In this document: in pieces, positions 1 through 8,974 of the stretch | Layout of the letters: each line of letters begins with the position of its first letter | Numbering within the stretch: position 1 is the stretch's first letter | Source of the DNA: Mesonia phycicola | GTDB taxonomy: Bacteria > Bacteroidota > Bacteroidia > Flavobacteriales > Flavobacteriaceae | Length of the DNA stretch: 64,000 nt | Direction of reading: 5' to 3' | Assembly: GCF_900141885.1 (NCBI RefSeq) | Contig: NZ_FQYY01000001.1 | Span: forward strand, 310,001-374,000 | The notes under the pieces: generated by a model | What the model saw: the letters and a program-made list of their open reading frames with translations, nothing else | The model's database searches: none | What the model was told of the DNA's origin: nothing | Program-made: the position numbers and the translations under genes

Positions 1-716
1 CTGCAGATGGTATTACTGCTTGCCAAATGGATATTAAAGTAAAAGGATTAAGTTATGAAATTCTTACCAATGCTTTAAAACAAGCTAGAGATGGTAGACT
101 TCATATTTTAGGAAAAATTACCGAAACCATAGATGCTCCTCGTGAAGATGTGAAAGGGCACGCTCCAAAAATGATTACTCGTAGAATCCCTAACGATTTT
201 ATTGGTGCATTAATTGGGCCTGGTGGTAAAGTGATACAAGAACTTCAAAAAGAAACAGGTACAACTATCGTGATTAACGAAGACCCTGTTACAGAAGAAG
301 GTATTGTAGAAATACTTGGTACAGCTCAAGATGGAATAGATAAAGTAATGGCTAAAATTGACTCTATTACTTTTAAACCTGTTAAAGGAAGTGTTTACGA
401 AGTAAAAGTAATTAAGATTTTAGATTTTGGTGCGGTTGTAGAATATACAGAAGCTCCAGGAAACGAAGTATTATTACATATTTCTGAACTTGCTTGGGAA
501 CGTACTAATAATGTGACTGATATTGTAAATATGGGTGACGTATTAGATGTAAAGTATTTTGGTACAGACCCAAAAACTAGAAAAGAAAAAGTTTCTAGAA
601 AAGCTTTACTTCCAAAACCAGAAGGTCATACAGAAAGAGCTCCTAGAGAAAATAAAGGTAGAGACAATCGCTCACGTGATGATCGTAAGCCTAGAGAAAA
701 CAAGAAAGAAGAATAA
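1..716 (+). CDS. pnp: Polynucleotide phosphorylase, C-terminal part (cut by window edge)
   Basis: Only the last ~238 codons are present; the reading frame is open from position 3, so the gene begins outside the window. The visible part starts in the end of the second RNase PH domain ([15 protein letters not shown]), then has a KH domain with the GPGG loop ([19 protein letters not shown]) and an S1 domain ([19 protein letters not shown]). It ends in a basic, Arg/Asp/Glu-rich low-complexity tail. PNPase degrades mRNA 3' to 5' using phosphate and takes part in RNA turnover. A strong hairpin terminator follows at once, so it is the last gene of its unit. The identification is firm; only the N-terminal part is unseen. 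Confidence 0.96.
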   Translation, partial: ADGITACQMDIKVKGLSYEILTNALKQARDGRLHILGKITETIDAPREDVKGHAPKMITRRIPNDFIGALIGPGGKVIQELQKETGTTIVINEDPVTEEGIVEILGTAQDGIDKVMAKIDSITFKPVKGSVYEVKVIKILDFGAVVEYTEAPGNEVLLHISELAWERTNNVTDIVNMGDVLDVKYFGTDPKTRKEKVSRKALLPKPEGHTERAPRENKGRDNRSRDDRKPRENKKEE

Positions 717-738
717 ACCTCATTTTTTCTAATATATA

Positions 739-770
739 AGTCCTATAATTAATTTTATAGGGCTTTTTTT
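739..770 (+). terminator. Intrinsic terminator of pnp
   Basis: A 10-bp stem (739-748 with 755-764, one G-U pair, core CCTATAA/TTATAGG) with a 6-nt loop is followed by an uninterrupted T run to 770. It lies 22 bp after the pnp stop. Confidence 0.85.
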
Positions 771-807
771 ATCTATCACTTTACACCCTACCATATTTTA
801 TACAGTG

Positions 808-839
808 AAAAAGCCCAAGTTAAATCTTGGGCTTTTTTA
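808..839 (+). terminator. Second terminator-like hairpin after pnp
   Basis: AAGCCCAAG (811-819) pairs perfectly with CTTGGGCTT (826-834), with an A run before and a T run after. It could stop transcription from either side, although no minus-strand gene reads into it here. It backs up the first hairpin. Confidence 0.7.
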
Positions 840-1086
840 TTTTTTAAGATTTCATTAACTGACAGCTTAACACCTTTTAGACGCTTTGGCAGTATGACAA
901 AAAGTAAAAAATTATTTCAATTTAGATTATGCAAGCTAATATCCTAAAATAATGTCAAAGTGCTAACATATAGACCTGTTAATTGCTAAATTCAAGAAAC
1001 CGATACATTTACCTATTATTTAGGGAGGTCTGCATAGTACTTGCACCTAATAAGGTAAATAAATACTAAACCAAGAAATAAAAAAG

Positions 1087-1890
1087 ATGAAAGTATTAGT
1101 AATTGGAGCAGGAAATATGGGATTAACTTATTCTGAAGGAATGGTAAAATCACCTCTCTTAGGAAAAGAAAATCTAATGATATATGACACTGACCCAGAA
1201 AAGATCTTATCACTTAAAGAAATTTCACATTTTGATGTTTTTGAAAAACTAGAAGACTGCTTACCTCAAGCAGATTTGGTATTTATTGCTGTTAAGCCTT
1301 ATCATAGCGATGAGCTTTTTGAGCAAATGAAAACAATGATTAATGAAAGTCAAATATTTATTTCATTAATGGCAGGTGTAACTATAGAATCTATTCAAGA
1401 AAGACTAGGAGCTAAAAAAGTAGTAAGAACAATGCCTAACCTACCAGCACAAGTTGGTAAAGGTGTTACCTCTTACACAGAATCTAAAGAAGTTTCAAAA
1501 GTAGAATTATTAGCTATTAAAAACTTACTAGATACTACTGGAGCATCTATACATGTAACTTCTCAAAATTTTATTGATGCCTCTACAGGTATCTCTGGTA
1601 GCGGTCCAGCATATGTATTTTACTTTATGAACTCTATGCTAGAAGCTGCTAAAAAAATGGGATTTTCAGATAAAGATTCTAAAACACTTGTAAGTAACAC
1701 TTTTGAAGGTGCTGTAGAACTTTTTAATAGAAATGATTTATCTCCACAAACCTGGATGAACAGAGTTGCCTCTAAAGGAGGTACTACTAGAGCAGCCTTA
1801 GATTCAATGGACGACAATAATGTGAAAGATTTAATTAAAGAAGCAGCATACGCTGCATTTAATAGAGCAATAGAACTAGGTAAACAATAA
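1087..1890 (+). CDS. proC: Pyrroline-5-carboxylate reductase
   Basis: 267 residues, the usual length for ProC. It reduces 1-pyrroline-5-carboxylate to proline with NAD(P)H in the cytoplasm, the last step of proline synthesis. The N-terminus carries the dinucleotide-binding motif GAGNMG (residues 7-12), followed by FIAVKP and, near residue 170, the family signature SGSGPAYVFYF. Toward the C-terminus lies the conserved VASKGGTT segment. It is the first gene of a proC-proB-proA set with spacings of 11 bp and about 30 bp, so the whole terminal pathway from glutamate is probably cotranscribed. The ATG is the natural start because the nucleotide-binding strand begins at residue 2. Confidence 0.95.
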   Translation: MKVLVIGAGNMGLTYSEGMVKSPLLGKENLMIYDTDPEKILSLKEISHFDVFEKLEDCLPQADLVFIAVKPYHSDELFEQMKTMINESQIFISLMAGVTIESIQERLGAKKVVRTMPNLPAQVGKGVTSYTESKEVSKVELLAIKNLLDTTGASIHVTSQNFIDASTGISGSGPAYVFYFMNSMLEAAKKMGFSDKDSKTLVSNTFEGAVELFNRNDLSPQTWMNRVASKGGTTRAALDSMDDNNVKDLIKEAAYAAFNRAIELGKQ

Positions 1891-1901
1891 TATAAATTAT
1901 T

Positions 1902-2672
1902 ATGAGTAAGAAAAGAGTTGTAATAAAAGTCGGTACGAATGTAATGACCAATAAAGACAACCGAATTTTAGGCCCAGTGCTTAAAGAACTAGTGAGACAA
2001 ATAGCAGAACTTTATGAAAGAGATATCATGACAGTTCTAGTATCATCTGGTTCTTCTATAGCAGGCCAAGAAATACTGGGAGAATGCAACATTAAAGACA
2101 AGTCTATTAGAAGACAAGTTTTTTCTGCTGTAGGTCAACCAAGAATGATGAGACATTATTATAGCATATTTCATGATTACGGAATGAGATGTGCACAAGT
2201 ATTAGCCACCAAAAGAGATTTTGACTCTGGTAAACACAGAAAAAACATGATTAATTGCTATGAAGGTCTTCTTTCTGAAGGAGTTATCCCTATAGCAAAT
2301 GAAGATGATGCTGTATCACTAACTATGTCTATGTTTTCAGACAATGATGAATTAGCAAGTTTAGTAGCAGAATTAATTAATGCAGATAAATTGATTATTC
2401 TTACAGACATTGAAGGTTTTTACACAGGTCACCCAGATGATGAAAACTCTAGAAAACTAAATGAGGTTAAAGTTGATCAAAATGTAGAAAAATACGTTCA
2501 AACTTCAGAGAAAGGTGAAGGTGAAGGTAGAGGTGGTATGAGTTCTAAATTAAAAATAGCAAAAGGTACTGCTAATAAAAATATACCTACCTACATCGCA
2601 AATGGTAAACGACATAATGTAATTGTAGATATTATAGATGGAAAAGATGTAGGAACAAAGTTTACCAATTAA
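1902..2672 (+). CDS. proB: Glutamate 5-kinase, short form without PUA domain
   Basis: 256 residues of amino-acid-kinase fold. It phosphorylates glutamate with ATP to give glutamyl 5-phosphate, which ProA then reduces. The start KKRVVIKVGTNVMTN is the phosphate-binding strand; SSGSSIAGQ and the NEDDAVS segment form the substrate site, and GRGGMSSKLKIA is the conserved C-terminal kinase motif. The E. coli enzyme is about 110 residues longer because it ends in a PUA domain; here the protein stops right after the kinase fold. PUA-less kinases are known in several bacterial groups, so this is a variant rather than a truncation. It lies between proC and proA in one operon. Confidence 0.93.
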   Translation: MSKKRVVIKVGTNVMTNKDNRILGPVLKELVRQIAELYERDIMTVLVSSGSSIAGQEILGECNIKDKSIRRQVFSAVGQPRMMRHYYSIFHDYGMRCAQVLATKRDFDSGKHRKNMINCYEGLLSEGVIPIANEDDAVSLTMSMFSDNDELASLVAELINADKLIILTDIEGFYTGHPDDENSRKLNEVKVDQNVEKYVQTSEKGEGEGRGGMSSKLKIAKGTANKNIPTYIANGKRHNVIVDIIDGKDVGTKFTN

Positions 2673-2704
2673 ATTAATTGATAAAACTTAAAACTGAAAA
2701 AAAA

Positions 2705-3904
2705 ATGGAATTATTAGATTCAACTATAAAAAATAAAGTTCTAGACTCAATGATGAAAATTATTGATAAAGAGCGTTTAAATATTATTGCTGAAAATAAA
2801 AAAGACCTAGATGCTTTTAATAGAGAAGACCAAGCACTCTTTGATCGTTTAGTTGTAAATGAAGCAAAAGTAGATGGAATGATTCAAGCTATTAAAGAAG
2901 TAAAACAGCAGCAAGACCCTGTAGATAATCAAATATCTGACAGAACTTTAGATAGCGGACTAAAAATCATCAATAAAACAGCTCCTTTTGGAACTATCAT
3001 GATTATTTATGAGTCTAGACCAGATGTTACTATTGAAGCTGCTGTTTTAGCATTTAAAGCAAATAATAAAATTATTTTAAAAGGTGGTAAAGAAGCAAAA
3101 AACAGTAATATTATTCTAGAAAAATGTTGGCACCAAGCATTAGAAGAGAATGGCCTATCTAAAGATTGGATTAAACTAATGCATACCAATAGAAAAGAAA
3201 CCCAAGAATTTTTACAAAACCCGACAGAACAATTAGATTTAATTGTACCTAGAGGTGGAGAGCGTTTAATACAATTTGTAAAAGAAAATGCAAAATGTGC
3301 TGTTTTAATCAGTGGTAGAGGTAATAACTTTTTATATGTAGCAAAAGACGCAAATTGGGAAAAAGCTGTAAAAGTTATACTTAATGCTAAAACAGATAAG
3401 ATTTCTGGTTGCAATGCCCTAGATAAAGTTTTAGTAGACAAAAATTTACCAGATTACCATGCTAAACTTAAAGAGCTACAAACTATTTTAAAAGAAGCTA
3501 ATGTTAAAATTTTAGTAGACCAAAAAGTAGGAGAAATTTTGACCGATGAAGAAAAAATTTCTAGTGAAAATACTTGGTATGAAGAATTTCTCGCTTTAAA
3601 AATTGTAATTTCTGAAGCAGATGGAGTTGACGATGTTATAGAGAAAATTAACAAGTATTCTGGAGGTCACTCTGCCTGTATAATAACAGAAGATAGTAGT
3701 AAAGCTGCTAAATTTATGGAGCAAGTAGATAGTGCTGCAGTATACCACAATGCCTCTACAAGATTTACAGATGGGGGCCAAATGGGTGTTGGTGCAGAGT
3801 TAGCTATAAGTACAGATAAATTACACCATAGAGGGCCATTAGGCTTAAAACAGTTAGTCACTAATAAATACTACGTGTATGGTGATGGTCATGTAAGAGT
3901 ATAA
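2705..3904 (+). CDS. proA: Gamma-glutamyl phosphate reductase
   Basis: About 399 residues, aldehyde-dehydrogenase superfamily. It reduces glutamyl 5-phosphate with NADPH to glutamate semialdehyde, which cyclises to the ProC substrate. The catalytic cysteine is C236 in SGCNALDKVL; other family landmarks are YESRPDVTIEAA and LKGGKEAKNSN in the cofactor domain and FTDGGQMGVGAELAIST near the end. I chose the ATG at 2705; an in-frame TTG at 2678 would add nine residues (MIKLKTEKK) that the family does not have. It is the last gene of the proline operon and is followed by a strong bidirectional terminator. Confidence 0.94.
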   Translation: MELLDSTIKNKVLDSMMKIIDKERLNIIAENKKDLDAFNREDQALFDRLVVNEAKVDGMIQAIKEVKQQQDPVDNQISDRTLDSGLKIINKTAPFGTIMIIYESRPDVTIEAAVLAFKANNKIILKGGKEAKNSNIILEKCWHQALEENGLSKDWIKLMHTNRKETQEFLQNPTEQLDLIVPRGGERLIQFVKENAKCAVLISGRGNNFLYVAKDANWEKAVKVILNAKTDKISGCNALDKVLVDKNLPDYHAKLKELQTILKEANVKILVDQKVGEILTDEEKISSENTWYEEFLALKIVISEADGVDDVIEKINKYSGGHSACIITEDSSKAAKFMEQVDSAAVYHNASTRFTDGGQMGVGAELAISTDKLHHRGPLGLKQLVTNKYYVYGDGHVRV

Positions 3905-3923
3905 TTTCTTACTAAGTGTAAGT

Positions 3924-3961
3924 AAAAAAAAAAGCCTCTCCAATTGGAGAGGCTTTTTTTT
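3924..3961. terminator. Bidirectional terminator between proA and yajC
   Basis: GCCTCTCC (3934-3941), loop AATT, GGAGAGGC (3946-3953), with a long A run on the left and T run on the right. It can end both proA (plus) and the convergent nusB-DUF1573-yajC unit (minus). Confidence 0.9.
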
Positions 3962-3980
3962 GTATAATGCAGAAATAAAA

Positions 3981-4283
3981 TTATTTCTTATTATCTTTTT
4001 CTTCCTTTGGTTTGTTTAAAGCCTGACTAAGCTCCATAGAAATGGAAGACTTATCAAAAGTGATTTTACCAGCTCCGGTTTCAATAATTACTGCATTTAG
4101 TTTTTCACTAAAATCTGCAATTTTACCGTGCATACCACTTTTAGTCACTACTTTATCTCCTCTTTTAAGCTCTTGCGCAAAATTCTTTTCACTTTTTTGA
4201 CGCTTCATTTGAGGTCTAATCATAAAGAAATAGAAAACCGCAAATATTGCTAAAAAAGGCCAAAGTCCCATCAATGCATCCAT
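3981..4283 (-). CDS. yajC: Preprotein translocase accessory subunit YajC
   Basis: 100 residues. One N-terminal membrane segment (about residues 5-22, GLWPFLAIFAVFYFFMI) is followed at once by RPQMKRQK, the hallmark of YajC, and a small cytoplasmic domain (GDKVVTKSGMHGKIADF) with the typical fold. YajC associates with SecDF at the inner membrane. The C-terminus is charged (KPKEEKDNKK). It is the last gene of a minus-strand set nusB, DUF1573 lipoprotein, yajC; this order is common in Bacteroidota. Length and start fit the family. Confidence 0.94.
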   Translation of the reverse strand: MDALMGLWPFLAIFAVFYFFMIRPQMKRQKSEKNFAQELKRGDKVVTKSGMHGKIADFSEKLNAVIIETGAGKITFDKSSISMELSQALNKPKEEKDNKK

Positions 4284-4314
4284 ACACTAAATTTAAGTAT
4301 TTTTATATCTAATT

Positions 4315-4824
4315 TTAGCTATGAGTGTGACCTTCATGAGATTCTGCAGCTGGAGCAGCAGCACCGTCAGCAGCAGCAGCTGGGTTTACAAAAGCTTGAA
4401 TTTTAATCATCTCTTGTCCAGACTCTGTGTTAGTTGTAATTCTAACAGTTTTCATTTGGTTATTTGGCTTGTTACGAGAATTGAACTTTACAGTCATTTC
4501 ACCTTCTGCACCTGGAGCGATAGGCTCTTTTGGCCAAGATGGTACTGTACAACCACAACTTCCTTTTGCATTTGAAATTACTAAAGGTGCATCACCTGTG
4601 TTAGTAAATTTGAAAGTATGCTCTACTACATCACCTTCGTTAATTGTACCAAAATCGTGCATTTCTTCTGCGAAAGTCATTTTTGGAGTTCCTTCTGCAT
4701 TAGCATCTCTTTCTGCAACTTCAGATACATTTTCTTCATTAACTTTGTCTGCTGCTTTTTCTTCTTTACATGAAGTAAATGCGATTGCTGCAACAGCAGC
4801 CAACATTAAGAATTGTTTTTTCAT
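4315..4824 (-). CDS. DUF1573 lipoprotein
   Basis: 169 residues. A lipoprotein signal ends in AFTSC with the lipidated cysteine at residue 19. The mature part begins KEE; short acidic stretches just after the cysteine act as surface-export signals in some Bacteroidota, so exposure on the cell surface is possible but not shown. The body is a DUF1573 domain, an Ig-like beta sandwich: FAEEMHDFGTINEGD, FTNTGDAPLVISNAKGSCGC and WPKEPIAPGAEGEM are its typical strands. The C-terminus is Ala-rich and then His-rich (SHEGHTHS), which might bind a metal. Its function is unknown. It lies between nusB and yajC, 31 bp from yajC, in what looks like one operon. Confidence 0.88.
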   Translation of the reverse strand: MKKQFLMLAAVAAIAFTSCKEEKAADKVNEENVSEVAERDANAEGTPKMTFAEEMHDFGTINEGDVVEHTFKFTNTGDAPLVISNAKGSCGCTVPSWPKEPIAPGAEGEMTVKFNSRNKPNNQMKTVRITTNTESGQEMIKIQAFVNPAAAADGAAAPAAESHEGHTHS

Positions 4825-4885
4825 TTTAAATTATTTTAGGGTTTGTAATTGATTTTAAGCCTTAAAAGTAATAAAATTTGATGTA

Positions 4886-5827
4886 TTACATCAAACCTCT
4901 ACCTATTTTATTTAATTTATTAGCTTCTTTATATTCTTTAGATAGCTTATCTAATATACCGTTAAGAAAAATACTACTTTTTGGGGTACTGTACTCTTTA
5001 GCTACTTCTAAATACTCATTAATAGTTACTTTTACTGGGATAGATGAAAATTTTAAAAATTCACATATTGCCATTACTAAAAGTATAGAGTCTATTTCTG
5101 CAATTCTGTCTTGATCCCAATTTGGGGTTTTACCTTCAATATCTTTTGCAAAGGTTTCTTGATTAAGCAAAGCTTTTGTAAAAAGCTCTGTAGCAAACTC
5201 TTTGTCTTCTATATTTTTAAAGAGTTTTGGTATTTTTATAACTTCTTCAGACTCTTTAGTTTTTCTTATTAATTTTAAAACAGTGGTATTTACAATTGGC
5301 AAATCGTCTAACCAAGTAAGTTTCTTGTCTTCTAAATAATCGTAAAGCTTTTCATTAGGAGCTATAATATCTTTAAATATGTTTGCTATAAATTCTCTAT
5401 CTTCAGAAAAGGTAGACTCACGAGTTTTTAGATATTCAGCAAAAAGCTCACTTTCTCTAATTTTATTCCAAACAATGCTTACATACTCATCATCTAATTG
5501 CCAATGATCTAAATGGCGGTCTTCTAAAAGCTCATTAAACTCTTCATTTTGTTCTATTTTCTGAATTAATTTATTCTGAACAAATTTTAAGTTTGGCTTT
5601 TTATCTTCTGCAGTGGCAAGATGTTTTTTCTGAGATTTCTCAATTAAATCTTCTGCTCTTTTTTTTACCTCAACCAACAAAGACAGGTTTAGTAAAAACA
5701 AATCATACATTTCTTCCATACTTTTAAGAAGAAATTTTTGCTCTACTTGTAGGTTAGCATTACTAGATTGATTAAATGCATAGATAGACTGCATTACTTT
5801 TACACGAATATGTCTTCTTGTTAACAT
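4886..5827 (-). CDS. nusB: Transcription antitermination factor NusB (long form)
   Basis: 313 residues, against ~140 in E. coli. NusB helps RNA polymerase through rRNA operons in complex with NusE and boxA RNA. The N-terminus MLTRRHIRVKVMQSIYAF is the first NusB helix with its RNA-binding basic residues. The middle ~150 residues form a charged helical insertion, and the C-terminal helices (INEYLEVAKEYSTPKSSIFLNGILDKL, given here as a region of about residues 265-290) complete the fold. The long form is usual in Bacteroidota. It starts the nusB-DUF1573-yajC operon; the promoter must lie in the ~95 bp upstream, next to the terminator of the preceding dehydrogenase gene. Confidence 0.92.
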   Translation of the reverse strand: MLTRRHIRVKVMQSIYAFNQSSNANLQVEQKFLLKSMEEMYDLFLLNLSLLVEVKKRAEDLIEKSQKKHLATAEDKKPNLKFVQNKLIQKIEQNEEFNELLEDRHLDHWQLDDEYVSIVWNKIRESELFAEYLKTRESTFSEDREFIANIFKDIIAPNEKLYDYLEDKKLTWLDDLPIVNTTVLKLIRKTKESEEVIKIPKLFKNIEDKEFATELFTKALLNQETFAKDIEGKTPNWDQDRIAEIDSILLVMAICEFLKFSSIPVKVTINEYLEVAKEYSTPKSSIFLNGILDKLSKEYKEANKLNKIGRGLM

Positions 5828-5855
5828 GGCTTTTAAAGAACATTTTAAAATTAAA

Positions 5856-5881
5856 AAAGGGCGAAAAGAATTTCGCCCTGC
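5856..5881 (-). terminator. Intrinsic terminator of the amino-acid dehydrogenase gene
   Basis: AGGGCGAAA (5858-5866) pairs with TTTCGCCCT (5871-5879) around an AGAA loop. On the minus strand the stem is followed by a six-T run. It lies 45 bp past the stop of the gene at 5924. Confidence 0.85.
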
Positions 5882-5923
5882 AAAAATAGAATTTTATTTA
5901 TGTATTTAAATCTTATTAGAAGT

Positions 5924-7015
5924 TTATTTTTTTGCTGCTAAAATTCTGTTTTGAGCAATTTGCAATGCTGCTTGATGTGTAGTAATATCTTCTAGCTCTG
6001 CTTTTGATAAAATTTCTAAAGTGGTATCGTAAATATTTTCTGTTTTTCTAATTATTTCAGCTTTATCGTACTTTACCAATTCTGCATATACATTAATAAT
6101 ACCACCGGCATTAATTAAAAAATCTGGTGCGTAAACTATGCCTTTTTTCTGAAGTAATTCTCCGTGAATTAACTCATCTGCTAATTGATTATTTGCTGCC
6201 CCAGCAATTACTTTTGCTTTTAACTGCGAAATAGTTTGGTTGTTTAACGTTGCCCCTAAAGCACAAGGTGCATAAATATCTACATCTAAACCGTACAAAT
6301 TATCTCCTTCAAAAATTTTAGCTCCATATTTGTTACTTACTTCTACTAATCTGTCTTGATTAATATCTGCAATAATAACTTCTCCACCTTCATCGGTAAT
6401 ATGTTTTACTAAGGTTTCTCCTACGTGCCCAATACCTTGTACTAACACTTTTTTACCTTTCAAGTTATCGTTACCAAACTTATACCTCGCAGCAGCCTTC
6501 ATACCCATAAATACTCCATATGCAGTAATTGGAGAAGGGTTACCAGAGCCTCCTTTTTCTTCAGAAATACCGGATACGTATGGAGTTACTTCTCTTACAG
6601 TATCCATATCTTCTGTTTCCATCCCTACATCTTCTGCCGTAATATATTTTCCGCTTAAAGAATGTACAAACTCTCCAAACCTTCTCATTAATGCTGGAGT
6701 TTTTTGTGTTTTAGCATCGCCAATAATTACTGCTTTTCCTCCTCCAAGGTTCAAGCCAGTAATAGCACTTTTAAAAGTCATTCCGCGAGAAAGTCTTAAT
6801 ACATCGTTTAATGCATCATATTCACTTTCATAATTCCACATACGAGTACCTCCTAAAGCTGGCCCTAAATTTGTATTATGAATTCCTATTATTGCTTTTA
6901 AACCTGTATCTTTGTCGTTACAGAAAACCACTTGTTCGTGGTTATCAAAAGAAAGTTGCCCAAAAACTGGTGCGACTTTTTTTAATTCATTTGCTTTTAA
7001 AACTTCAGCATCCAT
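5924..7015 (-). CDS. Leucine-dehydrogenase-type Glu/Leu/Phe/Val dehydrogenase
   Basis: 363 residues. These enzymes oxidatively deaminate branched-chain or other amino acids with NAD+, and also run in reverse. The catalytic region is MTFKSAITGLNLGGGKAVI with lysines K82 and K94, the two lysines of leucine dehydrogenases; AEDVGMETEDMD follows. The NAD domain has VLVQGIGHVGETLVKH, then PCALGATLNNQTI and CAAN-like GAANNQL. Length and spacing favour the leucine/valine branch over hexameric glutamate dehydrogenase (~450 residues). Substrate preference cannot be fixed from sequence. It stands alone, with its own promoter candidate and terminator, and is divergent from the ABC exporter gene. Confidence 0.9.
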   Translation of the reverse strand: MDAEVLKANELKKVAPVFGQLSFDNHEQVVFCNDKDTGLKAIIGIHNTNLGPALGGTRMWNYESEYDALNDVLRLSRGMTFKSAITGLNLGGGKAVIIGDAKTQKTPALMRRFGEFVHSLSGKYITAEDVGMETEDMDTVREVTPYVSGISEEKGGSGNPSPITAYGVFMGMKAAARYKFGNDNLKGKKVLVQGIGHVGETLVKHITDEGGEVIIADINQDRLVEVSNKYGAKIFEGDNLYGLDVDIYAPCALGATLNNQTISQLKAKVIAGAANNQLADELIHGELLQKKGIVYAPDFLINAGGIINVYAELVKYDKAEIIRKTENIYDTTLEILSKAELEDITTHQAALQIAQNRILAAKK

Positions 7016-7061
7016 AAGCTGTTTTATTTAAATTAGATTATTGAATTATCAAAAATTTTGA

Positions 7062-7069
7062 CAAAAATA
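7062..7069 (-). promoter_or_regulatory. Candidate -7 box for the dehydrogenase gene
   Basis: On the minus strand this reads TATTTTTG, an exact match to the Bacteroidota TAnnTTTG element. It would give a leader of roughly 40 nt. No clear TTG at -33 is seen, so the call rests on the -7 box alone. Confidence 0.42.
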
Positions 7070-7144
7070 ACGAATTTATTAATTAGAAAGTGTTTTAAAA
7101 GCGTTAAAATGAATATTTAATAATTTAGAAGCTTTTCCATCTTT

Positions 7145-8902
7145 ATGAAAGAACTAAAACATCTAAACAAATTTTTTAAAAAATATAAATGGCAAATGTT
7201 TTTAGGGTTCATCATTACGGTGACTGCTAAAATATTTGCAGTATATGTACCTCAATTTATAGGTAATTCTACAAGTGCTATAGAGCAATATGTAAATGGA
7301 GAAATTACAGATATTGCTGAAATAAAATCTCAGCTTTACACAAATATTCTCTACATTTTAGGAGCCGCACTCCTCTCTGCTTTATTTACATTTTTAATGA
7401 GACAAACCTTTATTGTGGTTTCTAGGCATATTGAATATGATTTAAAAAATGAAATTTATGAGCAGTACCAAGATTTATCATTAAACTTCTATAAGAAAAA
7501 CCGAACAGGAGATTTAATGAACCGTATTAGTGAAGACGTTTCTCGGGTAAGAATGTATTTTGGACCTGCATTAATGAATAGCATTTCTACTATTACTATG
7601 TTTATAGTAGTAATTATATATATGGTTAGCAAAGCACCATTACTTACACTTTATACTATTGCTCCCTTCCCTATACTATCTTATGCAATATATAAATTAA
7701 GTAAATCTATTAATAGAAGAAGTACTATTGTACAAGAATACCTATCTAAACTAAGCACTTTTACACAAGAAAATTTTAGCGGTATTTCTGTTATTAAATC
7801 TTACGGATTAGAACTTCAAACCAACAACAGCTTTGTAGAACTAGCAGATACTAGTAAAGAAAAAAATATAGATTTAGTAAAGGTTCAAGCTTTTTTCTAT
7901 CCGCTTATGGCTCTTTTAATTGGCGGGAGTAATGTTTTGGTTATCTACATTGGAGGCCAAAGAGTAATTAGCGGAGAGATTGAAAATTTTGGAGTAATTG
8001 TAGAATTTCTCTTGTATGTAAATATGCTTACTTGGCCAGTAGCAAGTGTAGGTTGGATTGCAGATATGGTACAACGTGCTGCTGCTTCTCAAAAAAGAAT
8101 TAATGAGTTTTTAAATCAGAAAACAGAAATAAAAAATAAAAACAATAACCAAAGCACTATTCAAGGAAATGTAGAATTTAAAAATGTTACATTTACTTAT
8201 GATGATACCAATATTACTGCATTAAAAAATATTTCTTTTGAAATAGAACAAGGCCAAACCTTAGCCATTATTGGTAAAACAGGCTCTGGTAAATCTACCA
8301 TTTTAGAATTAATAGGGAGATTATACGATATAGATAAAGGAGATTTACTTATTGACGGTAAACAGATAGATCAAATAAATTTAAAAAGCTTAAGAAAATC
8401 TATAGGTTATGTACCTCAAGATGCATTTTTATTTAGTGATTCTATAAAAAACAACATTAGATTTGGTAATAATGACGCTACAGACCAAGAAGTAATAGAA
8501 GCAGCCAAAAATGCTGCTGTGCACAAAAACATACAAACGTTTAACAAAGAGTACGATACGGTACTAGGGGAACGTGGTATTACTTTATCTGGAGGACAAA
8601 AACAAAGAGTTTCTATTGCTAGAGCTATTATACAAGATCCAAAAATTTTATTATTAGATGATTGCCTTTCTGCAGTTGATACAGAAACAGAAGAAGAAAT
8701 TTTAAGTAACCTACATAAAATCTCTGTAGACAAAACAACTATTATTGTAAGTCACCGTATATCTTCTGCAAAACACGCTGATAAAATTATTGTTTTAGAC
8801 GAAGGTAAAATCATACAACAAGGAACTCACAATCAGTTAATAAAAATAAATGGGTATTATAAAGAACTCTATTTAAAACAACTGAGTGAAAAAGAAAGCT
8901 AA
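7145..8902 (+). CDS. ABC transporter, fused permease and ATPase (exporter type)
   Basis: 585 residues, a half-size exporter that would act as a dimer in the inner membrane. Residues 1-320 form the six-helix transmembrane domain (first helices near 18-37 and 70-90), and 340-585 the ATPase. Walker A is GKTGSGKS at 377-384, the Q-loop VPQDAFLFSD, the signature LSGGQ begins at residue 481, Walker B is ILLLDD near 503, and the H-loop is VSHR. The closest family is MdlB/MsbA-like multidrug or lipid exporters; the substrate is unknown. The Walker B has Asp-Asp where Asp-Glu is usual, seen also in other MdlB-like proteins. No partner subunit lies nearby, so a homodimer is likely. Confidence 0.9.
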   Translation: MKELKHLNKFFKKYKWQMFLGFIITVTAKIFAVYVPQFIGNSTSAIEQYVNGEITDIAEIKSQLYTNILYILGAALLSALFTFLMRQTFIVVSRHIEYDLKNEIYEQYQDLSLNFYKKNRTGDLMNRISEDVSRVRMYFGPALMNSISTITMFIVVIIYMVSKAPLLTLYTIAPFPILSYAIYKLSKSINRRSTIVQEYLSKLSTFTQENFSGISVIKSYGLELQTNNSFVELADTSKEKNIDLVKVQAFFYPLMALLIGGSNVLVIYIGGQRVISGEIENFGVIVEFLLYVNMLTWPVASVGWIADMVQRAAASQKRINEFLNQKTEIKNKNNNQSTIQGNVEFKNVTFTYDDTNITALKNISFEIEQGQTLAIIGKTGSGKSTILELIGRLYDIDKGDLLIDGKQIDQINLKSLRKSIGYVPQDAFLFSDSIKNNIRFGNNDATDQEVIEAAKNAAVHKNIQTFNKEYDTVLGERGITLSGGQKQRVSIARAIIQDPKILLLDDCLSAVDTETEEEILSNLHKISVDKTTIIVSHRISSAKHADKIIVLDEGKIIQQGTHNQLIKINGYYKELYLKQLSEKES

Positions 8903-8974
8903 TTTTTTTTGGCAGATGTTAATTTTTTTAAGATTTTTGACAATATCTAAAATTAAACCAATAATTTTTCGACT

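Larger units (their letters stand above)
717..1086. other. Intergenic region between pnp and proC
   Basis: The first third holds the two hairpins described separately. From about 840 to 1086 I see no gene, RNA structure or clear TAnnTTTG promoter. The proC promoter must lie here, but no candidate box was convincing. Confidence 0.5.

Noticed and set aside
841-1086. Region before proC examined for an amino-acid riboswitch or leader peptide
   Set aside because: No terminator/antiterminator pair, no short frame rich in proline codons, and no known aptamer pattern were seen.
3007-3441. Minus-strand 144-codon frame inside proA
   Set aside because: Lies opposite a conserved enzyme gene and shows no family motif; it is the mirror of coding DNA.
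4321-4852. Two plus-strand frames over the DUF1573 gene
   Set aside because: The opposite strand has a clear lipoprotein with a known domain.
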